DNA of 17,244 nucleotides from Fimadaptatus sp948467645 (GTDB lineage: Bacteria; Bacillota; Clostridia; Christensenellales; Aristaeellaceae), in the NCBI GenBank assembly GCA_948467645.1, contig CAOKFD010000058.1, positions 1 to 17,244 on the forward strand, given 5' to 3'. The stretch's first letter is position 1. Each line of letters starts with the position of its first letter. Under the pieces are notes generated by a model that was not told the DNA's origin, made no database searches, and saw only the letters and a program-made list of their open reading frames with translations. Positions 1 through 7,300 of this stretch are shown here, in pieces. Made by a program: the position numbers and the translations under genes.

Positions 1-527
1 TGGTTATCCCTAAGGAAATTCGGCGCACTCTTAGAATTCGGGAGGGCGACCCGCTGGAAATATACACCGACCACGACGGCGAGGTAGTGCTGAAAAAGTA
101 CTCGCCCATCGGCGAAATCGCCAGCGTGGCCAAGGACTATACCGACGCATTGCTCAGAACGCTGGGGCATGTGGCTATTATAACCGACCGGGACGTGGTC
201 GTGTCCGCGTCCGGCTCGCCTAAAAAAGAGCTGTGGGAAAAGCCTATTTCCAGCGAAATGGAAAGCGCAATGCACAACCGGCAGCTGCTTCGCTTGGGCG
301 ACATAGAGGGCATGGACCCGGCGCGCGCCGGTATGCGGCTGATACCGGTCACGGGCGAGGAGCTAACCACGCACTATATAAGCCAGATAATCTGTCCCAT
401 AATCGCCGACGGCGAAGTCGTGGGCTGCGTGGTGCTGATGGGGCGCGAAGGCGAACGCATGGGCGACGTCGAAACCAAGGTCGTCGAGACAACGGCCAGT
501 CTCGTGGGTCGCCAGATGGAACAGTGA
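1..527 (+). CDS. spoVT: Stage V sporulation protein T, 5' end cut by window edge
   Basis: SpoVT is a DNA-binding regulator of forespore (SigG-dependent) genes in Bacillus and Clostridium. The reading frame runs in from the left edge: the first two bases finish a Val codon and position 3 starts VIPKEIRRTLRIREGDPLEI, the core of the AbrB/SpoVT swapped-hairpin DNA-binding domain. By comparison with B. subtilis SpoVT about 16 N-terminal residues lie outside the window. A GAF-like C-terminal domain follows and ends in LVGRQMEQ, close to the family ending. A GTG at 87 is internal and cuts the AbrB domain, so it is not the real start. The next gene is a SpoVB/YabM-type flippase, as in B. subtilis. 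A strong terminator begins 16 bases after the stop, so the gene is transcribed separately from what follows. Confidence 0.96.
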   Translation, partial: VIPKEIRRTLRIREGDPLEIYTDHDGEVVLKKYSPIGEIASVAKDYTDALLRTLGHVAIITDRDVVVSASGSPKKELWEKPISSEMESAMHNRQLLRLGDIEGMDPARAGMRLIPVTGEELTTHYISQIICPIIADGEVVGCVVLMGREGERMGDVETKVVETTASLVGRQMEQ

Positions 528-543
528 TGGCAATGGCAATTTT

Positions 544-586
544 AGCCGGCCGCGTGCTTTTTTGGTGCGCGGCCGGCTGCTTTTTA
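544..586 (+). terminator. Rho-independent terminator of spoVT
   Basis: An 11 bp perfect GC-rich stem (544-554 with 568-578) extends by G-U and G-C pairs to about 14 bp, with a T-rich loop. It is followed by TGCTTTTT. It sits directly after the spoVT stop. Confidence 0.9.
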
Positions 587-660
587 ACACGGACGCCCGC
601 TTGATGCCTCAAATATGCCGAAATTTCGGGCTTTCCGGGCGTATATTCACTTTTTCATGC

Positions 661-690
661 TTTATTAATCGTGTAAAGCGTGGTATAATC
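661..690 (+). promoter_or_regulatory. Extended -10 promoter for the yabM-mazG-hup run
   Basis: TGGTATAAT lies at 681-689, which is a TGnTATAAT extended -10. The -35 position (about 661-666, TTTATT) is weak, as is common with extended -10 promoters. The start of transcription would be near 696, about 47 bases before the flippase ATG. The same nine bases occur in two other promoters in this window. Confidence 0.75.
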
Positions 691-742
691 GGCCTGCAAT
701 GCATATGTTCGGAATATCCGGACAATGAAAGGCGATGCATAG

Positions 743-2383
743 ATGAAGAATCGCGGTAAGAATAAATCGTTTCTCGCGGGCGCGGCTATACTGGGCGTGG
801 CGGGACTTATTTGCAAGGTGATCGGCGCGGTATACAGAATACCGCTGTCCAACTATATATTACATAAGGAAGGCATTGCCTATTATCAGGTGGCCTATCC
901 CGTGTATTCGACATTGCTGGTCGTGTCCAGCGCCGGTCTGCCGACTGCGATCTCGCGCATGGTGGCCGAGCGCGTGCAGCAGGGCCGCGAACGCGACGCG
1001 CTGGGAGTGTTCAGAACGGCGCTAATGACGCTGCTGGTGATAGGACTCTTGAGCAGCGCCATATTGCTCACGTTCTCAAGGCAGATAGCCACATTTTTGG
1101 GCGCGCCCAATGCTCAGTTCGCACTGATGGCTATCGCTCCGGCACTATTGCTGGTAGCGGTTATGTCAGCATACCGCGGCTATTTCCAGGGTATGCAGAA
1201 CATGACGCCAACAGCAGTGTCTCAGCTTATTGAACAGGTAGGTAAGCTGGCCGCTGGTTTCCCGCTGGCAGCTTATATGATGAAGTACGGCCCGGAATAC
1301 GGCGCGGCGGGCGCGCTGCTGGGCGTGTCCGTTTCCGAAGCGCTGGCGTTAGTATTCGTTATGGTGCGCAAATGGATGTTCCATGGCGAATTGGATAAGC
1401 GGCTCAGATGGGCTGATGCGCGAGCTGATCTGACTGGCGATGGCGAAGAAACGTTTAGGAATACCGTAAAGACGCTTTTCGCAATAGCGATACCTATCAC
1501 GATTGGTGCGACAATAATGCCTATCGTAGGCATGACCGACACCATGATCGTAATAAACCGCCTGCAGGACATCGGTTTTGACGAGCAGACCGCGACCAAC
1601 CTGTACGGCCTGTTCACCGGCAACGTGAATACCGTTGTCAATATGCCTCAGGTATTGACTGTGGCGCTGTCGATGGCACTGGTACCCGCGATAACCGCCA
1701 GCATGACGTCCAAGAACTACCGCGCGATGCGCGCCACCGTCAAGCAGGGCATGAAGCTCAGCTGGATGATAGGTATGCCGTGCTGCGTGGGCCTTCTGAT
1801 GCTGGCCAAGCCGGTCATGCGCCTTCTGTACTCCAGCTACGGCGCGGACGACCTTAACACCATGGCGGGCATACTGCGCATAATGTCGTTTGCGATAATG
1901 TTCCTGTCGGTCGTGCAGACCACCACCGGCATACTTCAGGGCGTAGGCCGCGTTATCGTGCCCGTACTGTCGCTTGCTATCGGCGCTATATTTAAGGTGA
2001 TAATCAACTACATGCTGGTCGGCATACCCGCGATCAATATTTACGGCGCGCCGATAGGCACGATAGTGTGCTACGCGGTTGCGGCCATACTCAATACATT
2101 CATGATCTGCTACATAACGCGCACAAAATTCTCGTTTAGCGAGATAATCGGCAAGCCCGCGATCTCGGTAATGGCGATGGCGTTCGTGCTGGCCGTGATG
2201 ATGCTGGTTCTGCCCAAGTACGCCGAAAGCCGCATATTCGCACTTATAGGCGTTGTGATCGGCGCGGCGGTATATGGCATGATGCTGGTGCTGACCGGCG
2301 CGATTACTAAGGAAGATATGAAGATAGTGCCCGGCGGCGCGCGCATAACCGCGCTGCTCAGGCGTATGAAGATCTGGAGGTAA
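743..2383 (+). CDS. SpoVB/YabM-family polysaccharide flippase (MOP superfamily)
   Basis: This is a 546-residue polytopic membrane protein of the multidrug/oligosaccharidyl-lipid/polysaccharide (MOP) flippase superfamily. The family moves lipid-linked glycan precursors, such as peptidoglycan lipid II or spore cortex precursors, across the membrane. The N-terminus resembles SpoVB/YabM: GAAILGVAGLICKVIGAVYR, then EGIAYYQVAYPVYS and AGLPTAISRMVAERV. Long hydrophobic segments run the whole length, consistent with about 14 membrane helices, and the size fits the family (about 520-550). The position after spoVT and before mazG matches B. subtilis yabM. The ATG at 743 is chosen because the upstream ATG at 725 meets a stop after five codons; a purine-rich AAAGG lies about ten bases upstream. 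The exact lipid substrate cannot be told from sequence. Confidence 0.9.
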   Translation: MKNRGKNKSFLAGAAILGVAGLICKVIGAVYRIPLSNYILHKEGIAYYQVAYPVYSTLLVVSSAGLPTAISRMVAERVQQGRERDALGVFRTALMTLLVIGLLSSAILLTFSRQIATFLGAPNAQFALMAIAPALLLVAVMSAYRGYFQGMQNMTPTAVSQLIEQVGKLAAGFPLAAYMMKYGPEYGAAGALLGVSVSEALALVFVMVRKWMFHGELDKRLRWADARADLTGDGEETFRNTVKTLFAIAIPITIGATIMPIVGMTDTMIVINRLQDIGFDEQTATNLYGLFTGNVNTVVNMPQVLTVALSMALVPAITASMTSKNYRAMRATVKQGMKLSWMIGMPCCVGLLMLAKPVMRLLYSSYGADDLNTMAGILRIMSFAIMFLSVVQTTTGILQGVGRVIVPVLSLAIGAIFKVIINYMLVGIPAINIYGAPIGTIVCYAVAAILNTFMICYITRTKFSFSEIIGKPAISVMAMAFVLAVMMLVLPKYAESRIFALIGVVIGAAVYGMMLVLTGAITKEDMKIVPGGARITALLRRMKIWR

Positions 2384-2387
2384 ACCG

Positions 2388-3842
2388 ATGCTGTACATCG
2401 TAGGACTCGGCCCGGGCGATGCGGATTATATAACTCCGCGCGCGCTTAATGTGCTTAAAGAATGTAAGCGCGTGATGCTGCGCACCGGGCGAATCAAGTG
2501 TGCGGAATATCTGGCTGGACAGGTTGGGTACGAGACGCTGGACGACATATACGAATCGAGCGATGACTTTGACGCGTTGTGCGCAGGCATATCAAAGCGC
2601 GTGTTGACTGCCGCAGCACAGGACGACATCGCATACGCCGTAAGCGACGTGTCCGAGGCTACCGTGGGCGCGGTAATGCAAAGCGCCAATGCGATGGGCA
2701 AGTCCGCGCCGCGCATCGAGATAGTGCCGGGCGTGCCCGCGTGCGGCGCGGCCACTGCGGGACTGTCGGGCGAATTTCAGATAGCCGACGCGGCCGATTG
2801 GGAAAGCGTACACATAAACCCGCGTCTGCCGCTTATCATAAGGGAGATGGACACGCGCCTACTGGCGAGCGAGATAAAGCTCAGACTGATGGACAAGTAT
2901 CCCGCCGATTCGCGCGTGACGTTCTTTGCAAGCAGTGTAAATGGTGTGCAGCACAGTTACGAAATACCGCTGGAGCAGCTCGACCGGCAGGCCAAGTACG
3001 ACCACACGGTGTGCGCGCGCATAGAGGCGGTCACGCTGGACGAGCTGAGCGAGCGCGTGATGAGCTCCGACGGCGATACGCATTTCGACTTTGAGCATCT
3101 GGTCGAGGTGGTGCGCAAACTCCGCGCGCCCGACGGCTGCCCCTGGGACAGGGAACAGACGCACGAAAGCCTGCGCCGTTCGCTGCTGGAGGAGTGCTAC
3201 GAGGTGCTGGAGTGCATTGACGCTCAGAACTGGGATCACCTGTACGACGAGCTGGGCGATCTGCTTTTGCAGGTGGTAATGCACGCGCAGATCGCGTCCG
3301 AGTACGACGAATTCACGATAGACGACGTGACTCACGCCATCTGCCAGAAGATGATATTCCGTCACAGCCATATATTCGGCAGCGATAAGGCCGCCGACTC
3401 GCGCGAAGTATTGAAGCTCTGGGAGGAGCGCAAGAAGAAGGAAAAGGGCCTTAAAACCACCGGCGACGCGATGGAGGGCGTGAGCCGCAGTCTGCCCGCG
3501 CTGCTGCGCGCCGACAAGGTACAGAACAAGGCTAAGCAGGTCGGCTTCGACTGGGACAACCCGTACTCGGCGCTGGACAAGGTGCGCGAGGAAGCCGATG
3601 AAGTAGCCGCGGCGCTCAAAGACAATACCAATGTTGAGGAAGAACTTGGCGATCTGCTGTTTGCGTGCGTCAACGTGGCGCGGCTGAGCGGGTTCGATTC
3701 CGAACAGGCGCTGCGCATGGCTACTCAAAAATTTATGGACAGGTTTACGCGCATGGAACGCGCGATACTTGACGACGGCAAGCAATTGTCGGCGATGACC
3801 CTTGAGGAAATGGATAAATACTGGGATCGAATCAAACATTAA
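2388..3842 (+). CDS. mazG: Tetrapyrrole methylase / MazG nucleotide pyrophosphohydrolase fusion (YabN type)
   Basis: This 484-residue protein has three parts. Residues 1 to about 220 form a tetrapyrrole (corrin/porphyrin) methylase-like domain that begins with the SAM-site motif YIVGLGPGD. Residues about 230-350 are a first MazG domain, with LLEECYEV (near 267) and DELGDLLL (near 287) giving the Mg-binding E-x-x-E / E-x-x-D pairs. Residues about 370-480 are a second MazG repeat, with VREEADEV (near 400) and EELGDLLF (near 418). MazG enzymes hydrolyse NTPs to NMP and PPi and are thought to clean aberrant nucleotides; the role of the methylase part of YabN is unclear. The Shine-Dalgarno CTGGAGG overlaps the stop region of the flippase gene, and only four bases separate the genes, so they are co-transcribed. 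Confidence 0.95.
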   Translation: MLYIVGLGPGDADYITPRALNVLKECKRVMLRTGRIKCAEYLAGQVGYETLDDIYESSDDFDALCAGISKRVLTAAAQDDIAYAVSDVSEATVGAVMQSANAMGKSAPRIEIVPGVPACGAATAGLSGEFQIADAADWESVHINPRLPLIIREMDTRLLASEIKLRLMDKYPADSRVTFFASSVNGVQHSYEIPLEQLDRQAKYDHTVCARIEAVTLDELSERVMSSDGDTHFDFEHLVEVVRKLRAPDGCPWDREQTHESLRRSLLEECYEVLECIDAQNWDHLYDELGDLLLQVVMHAQIASEYDEFTIDDVTHAICQKMIFRHSHIFGSDKAADSREVLKLWEERKKKEKGLKTTGDAMEGVSRSLPALLRADKVQNKAKQVGFDWDNPYSALDKVREEADEVAAALKDNTNVEEELGDLLFACVNVARLSGFDSEQALRMATQKFMDRFTRMERAILDDGKQLSAMTLEEMDKYWDRIKH

Positions 3843-3847
3843 TTTTC

Positions 3848-3854
3848 AGGGAGG
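3848..3854 (+). promoter_or_regulatory. Ribosome binding site that sets the HU start
   Basis: AGGGAGG lies ten bases before the ATG at 3865. A longer in-frame start at 3802 lies inside mazG and has no such site. Confidence 0.85.
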
Positions 3855-3864
3855 AAATTTTACT

Positions 3865-4155
3865 ATGAATAAGACCGATTTTATCACCGAAGTAGCCCGC
3901 AAGGCTAACGTGACCAAGGCCGAGGCGGAGCGCGTAATGAGCGCGTTTGAGGATGTAGTGGTATCCGCGCTGAAGGCTGACGACAAGGTACAGCTGACCG
4001 GCTTTGGCGTATTCGAGAGCAAGTCCCGCGCCGCCCGCACCGTGCGCAACCCCGCGACCGGCGAGATGATGGACATCGCTGCGACGCGCGTGGCTTCGTT
4101 CAAGGCCGGCAAGCGCCTCAAGGATGCTATCGGCGCGGAGTCCGACGCGGAATAA
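3865..4155 (+). CDS. hup: HU-family nucleoid DNA-binding protein
   Basis: HU is a small dimeric histone-like protein that bends and compacts DNA. The product is 96 residues, slightly longer than the usual 90-92. It starts MNKTDFITEVARKANVTKAE and carries the signature GFGVFESKSRAARTVRNPATGE (residues 46-67), whose RNPATGE tip of the beta arm intercalates DNA. The C-terminus adds a short acidic AESDAE tail beyond the conserved FKAGKRLKDAI. It starts 22 bases after mazG, and mazG-hup-S4 is a common clostridial order, so it is probably read from the yabM promoter; an internal promoter giving higher levels is possible but I see no clear one. Confidence 0.97.
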   Translation: MNKTDFITEVARKANVTKAEAERVMSAFEDVVVSALKADDKVQLTGFGVFESKSRAARTVRNPATGEMMDIAATRVASFKAGKRLKDAIGAESDAE

Positions 4156-4178
4156 GCATCGGCTGTGTAATAATATGT

Positions 4179-4220
4179 GGGGCGGTTTGCTTTCGCGGGC
4201 GCGACGGCTCACCGCCCCTT
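4179..4220 (+). other. Hairpin between hup and rqcP, possible attenuator
   Basis: GGGGCGGT (4179-4186) pairs perfectly with ACCGCCCC (4211-4218) around a 24-base GC-rich loop. No T-run follows, only TTCGGCG, so it is a poor intrinsic terminator. It may partly terminate or stabilise the abundant hup message; this is inference. Confidence 0.4.
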
Positions 4221-4272
4221 CGGCGTACATACGGATAATTTGTCATAAGTAAGGTGTTTTGGAGGTCTTTTA

Positions 4273-4593
4273 ATGGCAAGGGGTAAGGACAAGAACAAGG
4301 AGCAGGAGCAAAATAAGGGCGCAACCGAGTCCATGCGGCTGGATAAATACCTCAAGGTATCGCGCATAATCAAGCGCCGCACAGTGGCGGGCGAGGCGTG
4401 CGACGGCGGCCGCGTGCTGATAAACGGCAAGGAAGGCAAGCCCGGCGCGCAGATCAAGGTGGGCGATAAGCTGGAGGTTCGCTTTGGCGCGCGCCGCATG
4501 GTTTACGAGGTGGTCACGCTGTCCGAACACGTGCTCAAGTCCGACGCAAACGGCATGTACAGGCTGATAAGCGACGGGACGGACGAGCAATGA
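4273..4593 (+). CDS. rqcP: RqcP/YabO-type S4-domain RNA-binding protein
   Basis: RqcP binds stalled 50S-peptidyl-tRNA complexes with RqcH and helps the addition of C-terminal alanine tails in bacterial ribosome-associated quality control. The core MRLDKYLKVSRIIKRRT, followed by EACDGGRVLINGKEGKPG and VGDKLEVRFG, is a typical single S4 domain and closely follows B. subtilis YabO. This version has about 20 extra charged N-terminal residues rich in Lys, Glu and Gln. The longer start is chosen because TGGAGG (4260-4265) sits seven bases before ATG 4273, whereas the internal ATG at 4333 has no Shine-Dalgarno. Its TGA overlaps the ispDF ATG (ATGA), which indicates translational coupling. The product is 106 residues. 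Confidence 0.92.
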   Translation: MARGKDKNKEQEQNKGATESMRLDKYLKVSRIIKRRTVAGEACDGGRVLINGKEGKPGAQIKVGDKLEVRFGARRMVYEVVTLSEHVLKSDANGMYRLISDGTDEQ

Positions 4594-5744
4594 GCGCAAA
4601 CTGTTATGCAATAATCGCGGCCGCCGGTATGGGTAGCCGCATGGGATTGGGCTATAACAAGGCATACATGCCGCTGGACGGCCAGCCGGTGCTTTTGCGC
4701 ACGCTGGACACGCTGATGAACAGCGGCCTGTATGCGGGCGCGGTAATCGTGATACGTCCGGACGAGCGCGCTCAGGTGGAAGATATGCTTTCCGGCTGCA
4801 ATTGGCACGTGATACTCGCAGACGGCGGCGATACGCGCCAGGCAAGCGTAAGAAACGGCCTTGCCGCACTGCCTGAAGAATGCAGGTACGTGGCCGTGCA
4901 CGACGCGGCGCGCCCCTTCGTGACGCGGCATATATTGAAAGAAACGCTCAAGTCCGCAATCGAATACGGCTCGGGCGTGGCCTGCACCAAAGTCACCGAT
5001 ACGATAAAGCAGGTTGATGATAACGGCATAGTGCATACGCTAAATCGCGACAGCCTGCGCGCGGTGCAGACGCCGCAGGTGTTTGAAAAGAGCCGCTTAA
5101 TCGCAGCGCACGAATGGGCGCATGAAAACGGCATAAGCGCGACCGACGACAGCGCGCTTGTCGAAATGAAGGAAGGGAGCGTGCATCTGGTGGCGACTGA
5201 AGATGGAGCGCTCAATATAAAGCTGACCACGCCCGCCGATATTGATCGGATTAAGAAGCAGCCGACTCTGCGAACCGGCATGGGCTATGACGCGCATCGG
5301 CTGGTCGAGGGGCGCAAGCTGATACTGTGCGGCGTGGACGTGCCTTACGAGCGCGGACTGCTGGGGCATTCGGATGCGGATGTGGCTACCCATGCGCTGA
5401 TCGACGCGCTGCTGGGTGCGGCGGGACTGGGCGACATTGGCCGCATGTTTCCCGACAGCGATATGCAGTTTAAGGACATAAGCTCGATAAAGCTGCTGCG
5501 TGCGGCTGTTAAGCGCATAAACGACGCGGGCATTAGCATAAACAACTGCGACATAACGATAGTGGCCCAGCGCCCCAAGCTTCTGCCCTATATAGATAAG
5601 ATGCAATCCACGCTCGCGGACGCGATGGGCATTGACAAATCCCGTGTGAACGTAAAGGGCAAGACCACCGAAGGCATGGGATTTGAAGGTACGGGTGAGG
5701 GCATGTCGGCCTACTGCGCCGCCAGCGTGATCGTGTGCGAATGA
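4590..5744 (+). CDS. ispDF: IspD-IspF bifunctional MEP-pathway enzyme
   Basis: The N-terminal half (residues about 1-225) is 2-C-methyl-D-erythritol 4-phosphate cytidylyltransferase. It shows the nucleotide-binding motif AAAGMGSRMG with the NKAYMPL lysine, then HDAARPFV and a TPQVF segment. The C-terminal half (about 228-384) is 2-C-methyl-D-erythritol 2,4-cyclodiphosphate synthase. It has the metal-site GYDAH, then GHSDADVATHAL, GDIGRMFPDSD, AQRPKL and KGKTTEGMGFEGTGEG. Both sets of catalytic motifs are intact and the total of 384 residues equals the sum of the single enzymes. The linker is only a few residues. The enzymes catalyse steps 3 and 5 of isoprenoid precursor synthesis; IspE, for step 4, is not in the window. 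The ATG overlaps the rqcP stop. Confidence 0.95.
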   Translation: MSANCYAIIAAAGMGSRMGLGYNKAYMPLDGQPVLLRTLDTLMNSGLYAGAVIVIRPDERAQVEDMLSGCNWHVILADGGDTRQASVRNGLAALPEECRYVAVHDAARPFVTRHILKETLKSAIEYGSGVACTKVTDTIKQVDDNGIVHTLNRDSLRAVQTPQVFEKSRLIAAHEWAHENGISATDDSALVEMKEGSVHLVATEDGALNIKLTTPADIDRIKKQPTLRTGMGYDAHRLVEGRKLILCGVDVPYERGLLGHSDADVATHALIDALLGAAGLGDIGRMFPDSDMQFKDISSIKLLRAAVKRINDAGISINNCDITIVAQRPKLLPYIDKMQSTLADAMGIDKSRVNVKGKTTEGMGFEGTGEGMSAYCAASVIVCE

Positions 5745-5765
5745 GCCAAAGGGCGAAGCCCGGAT

Positions 5766-5770
5766 GGAGG
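5766..5770 (+). promoter_or_regulatory. Ribosome binding site that sets the amidohydrolase start
   Basis: GGAGG lies six bases before ATG 5777. The longer frame opens at a GTG (5735) inside the end of ispDF, without a site of its own. A small GGGC-GAA-GCCC hairpin (5751-5761) lies just upstream. Confidence 0.8.
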
Positions 5771-5776
5771 AAATAT

Positions 5777-7051
5777 ATGAATACACTGATAGACAACGTG
5801 CGCCTATGGACGGGCGAAAACGCGATTGACGACGCGTGCATACAGATAAAGGATACGCGCATAGCCTATGCCGGGGCGCGCGCGGCTGCACCCGAATTTG
5901 CGGCGGATACCATCATCGACGGCAAGGGCGGCATAGCCCTGCCCGGTCTGGTCAACGCGCATACGCACCTGCCCATGACGCTGGTGCGCGGCGTGGGTAC
6001 CGACCTGCCGCTGATGGACTGGCTGCACAAAATCTGGCCGCTCGAAGACAAGCTCACGCCCGAGCTTATGCGCATAGGCACTCAGATGAGCTGCATCGAG
6101 GCGCTGCGCACCGGCACGACCTGCTTTGCCGATGCGTACATGATGAGCGAAACCATCGCCCAGACTGTGGCCGACGCGGGTATGCGCCTTAACATATGCC
6201 GCATGATGACCGGCGAAACCGCCCCCGAAAAAATGGCCGAGCAGCGCGCGCTGTTCAGCCACTTCAACGGCGCGGCGGGCGATCGCGTGCGAGTGTACAT
6301 CGGCCTGCACGCCGAGTATACGTCCGATGAAAGTCTGGTGCGCGATCTGGCCAGCCTCGCGGGCGAGCTGGGCACCGGACTGCACGTACACGTAAGCGAA
6401 ACCAAGTCCGAGGTAGAGGAATGCCGCGCGCGCCGAAACGGCCGCTCGCCGGTGCGCTATCTTGCGGATGCGGGCGCGTTCGATGTGCCTGCGCTTGCGG
6501 CGCACTGCGTCTGGGTGGACGAGGACGACATGGATATACTCAAGCAAAAGAATGTAACGCCGGTGCACAACCCGGTCAGCAATCTGAAGCTGGCCAGCGG
6601 CATCGCGCCCATCGAGCGTATGCGCGAAAAGGGCATCAACGTGGCGCTGGGCACCGACGGCGCGGCCAGCAATAACACGATGGATATGTTCGAGGAACTA
6701 AAACTCACCGCCATACTCCAAAAGGGCGCGACGCATGTCGCAACCGCCATGCCTGCCGCCGAAGCGCTGAAAATATCCGCGCAAAACGGCGCGCGCGCGC
6801 TGGGCTTTAACGACGTGGGCGAGATTAAGGCCGGCAACCGCGCCGACATAGTGCTGATCGGCAACGCCAACCCCGCGCATACCGCCTCGCGCGACGTGCC
6901 GGGCACGCTGGTGTATGCGACAAGCGGCGCGGACGTGCGCATGACGATGGTGGACGGCCGCGTGCTTTATATGGACGGTGAGTTTAAGACGCTGGACGAA
7001 GGACGCGTGCGCGCCGAATTTGCCCATGCCGTAGACGAACTGCTGGGCTGA
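5777..7051 (+). CDS. mtaD: Amidohydrolase, 5-methylthioadenosine/S-adenosylhomocysteine deaminase type
   Basis: This 424-residue enzyme belongs to the metal-dependent amidohydrolase superfamily, in the TrzN/AtzB/MtaD branch. Metal ligands are visible: HTH (His62, His64) in GLVNAHTHLPMTLVRG, HVHVSET (His203, His205), AHCV (His243) and GTDG (Asp294). DLPLMDWL, the IWPLEDKLT stretch and ASNNTMDMFEE fit MTA/SAH deaminases, which convert these nucleosides to their inosine forms. Related enzymes (guanine, 8-oxoguanine or aminofutalosine deaminases) share the motifs, so the substrate is inferred. The gene starts 32 bases after ispDF on the same strand and probably ends the operon. Only a weak GC hairpin follows. 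Confidence 0.85.
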   Translation: MNTLIDNVRLWTGENAIDDACIQIKDTRIAYAGARAAAPEFAADTIIDGKGGIALPGLVNAHTHLPMTLVRGVGTDLPLMDWLHKIWPLEDKLTPELMRIGTQMSCIEALRTGTTCFADAYMMSETIAQTVADAGMRLNICRMMTGETAPEKMAEQRALFSHFNGAAGDRVRVYIGLHAEYTSDESLVRDLASLAGELGTGLHVHVSETKSEVEECRARRNGRSPVRYLADAGAFDVPALAAHCVWVDEDDMDILKQKNVTPVHNPVSNLKLASGIAPIERMREKGINVALGTDGAASNNTMDMFEELKLTAILQKGATHVATAMPAAEALKISAQNGARALGFNDVGEIKAGNRADIVLIGNANPAHTASRDVPGTLVYATSGADVRMTMVDGRVLYMDGEFKTLDEGRVRAEFAHAVDELLG

Positions 7052-7053
7052 GA

Positions 7054-7083
7054 CCCGCGCGTTCGTCTGCGCAGCGGCGCGGG
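7054..7083 (+). terminator. Weak terminator-like hairpin after the amidohydrolase gene
   Basis: CCCGCGC (7054-7060) pairs with GCGCGGG (7077-7083). Only ATTGC follows, with no T-run, so termination would be inefficient or factor-dependent. Confidence 0.35.
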
Positions 7084-7109
7084 ATTGCAGCTTATTGAGG
7101 CAGATTGCG

Positions 7110-7179
7110 AAATGCGCCTTGCCTTTAAGACTGACTAAACATAGTCAGGCAGAATACGCAGCGCATTTATGTAAGGCAA
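7110..7179 (+). other. Structured region with interleaved inverted repeats
   Basis: Three pairings are visible. AAATGCGC (7110-7117) pairs with GCGCATTT (7161-7168). TTGCCTT (7119-7125) pairs with AAGGCAA (7173-7179). CTGACTA (7131-7137) pairs with TAGTCAG (7142-7148) around an AACA loop. The first two pairs interleave, which is the topology of a pseudoknot; the third is a simple hairpin inside. The region lies between the amidohydrolase stop and the next gene, so it could be a 3' structure of the first or a 5' leader of the second. It does not match a riboswitch I recognise. Confidence 0.45.
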
Positions 7180-7300
7180 TCGACCGGATAGAAACGCCCT
7201 TGGCTGAAACACTGTCCTTAAAAAGGCATAACCAGTCAGACGTTCCCATTAAACAGCACACAGCCCGCGCCGCCGCGAAAATCCACAGGGGAGGCCCCAT

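Noticed and set aside
1349..2398. Long minus-strand open frame opposite the flippase gene (349 codons)
   Set aside because: It is the shadow of a membrane protein gene in GC-rich DNA, rich in His, Tyr and Arg with no domain, and the plus-strand protein is clearly real.
2859..3839. Minus-strand open frame opposite mazG (326 codons)
   Set aside because: It lies fully inside mazG, has no recognisable domain and no ribosome site.
4179..4220. Hairpin after hup as a true terminator
   Set aside because: There is no T-run and the next gene is in the conserved operon order, so it was listed only as a possible attenuator.
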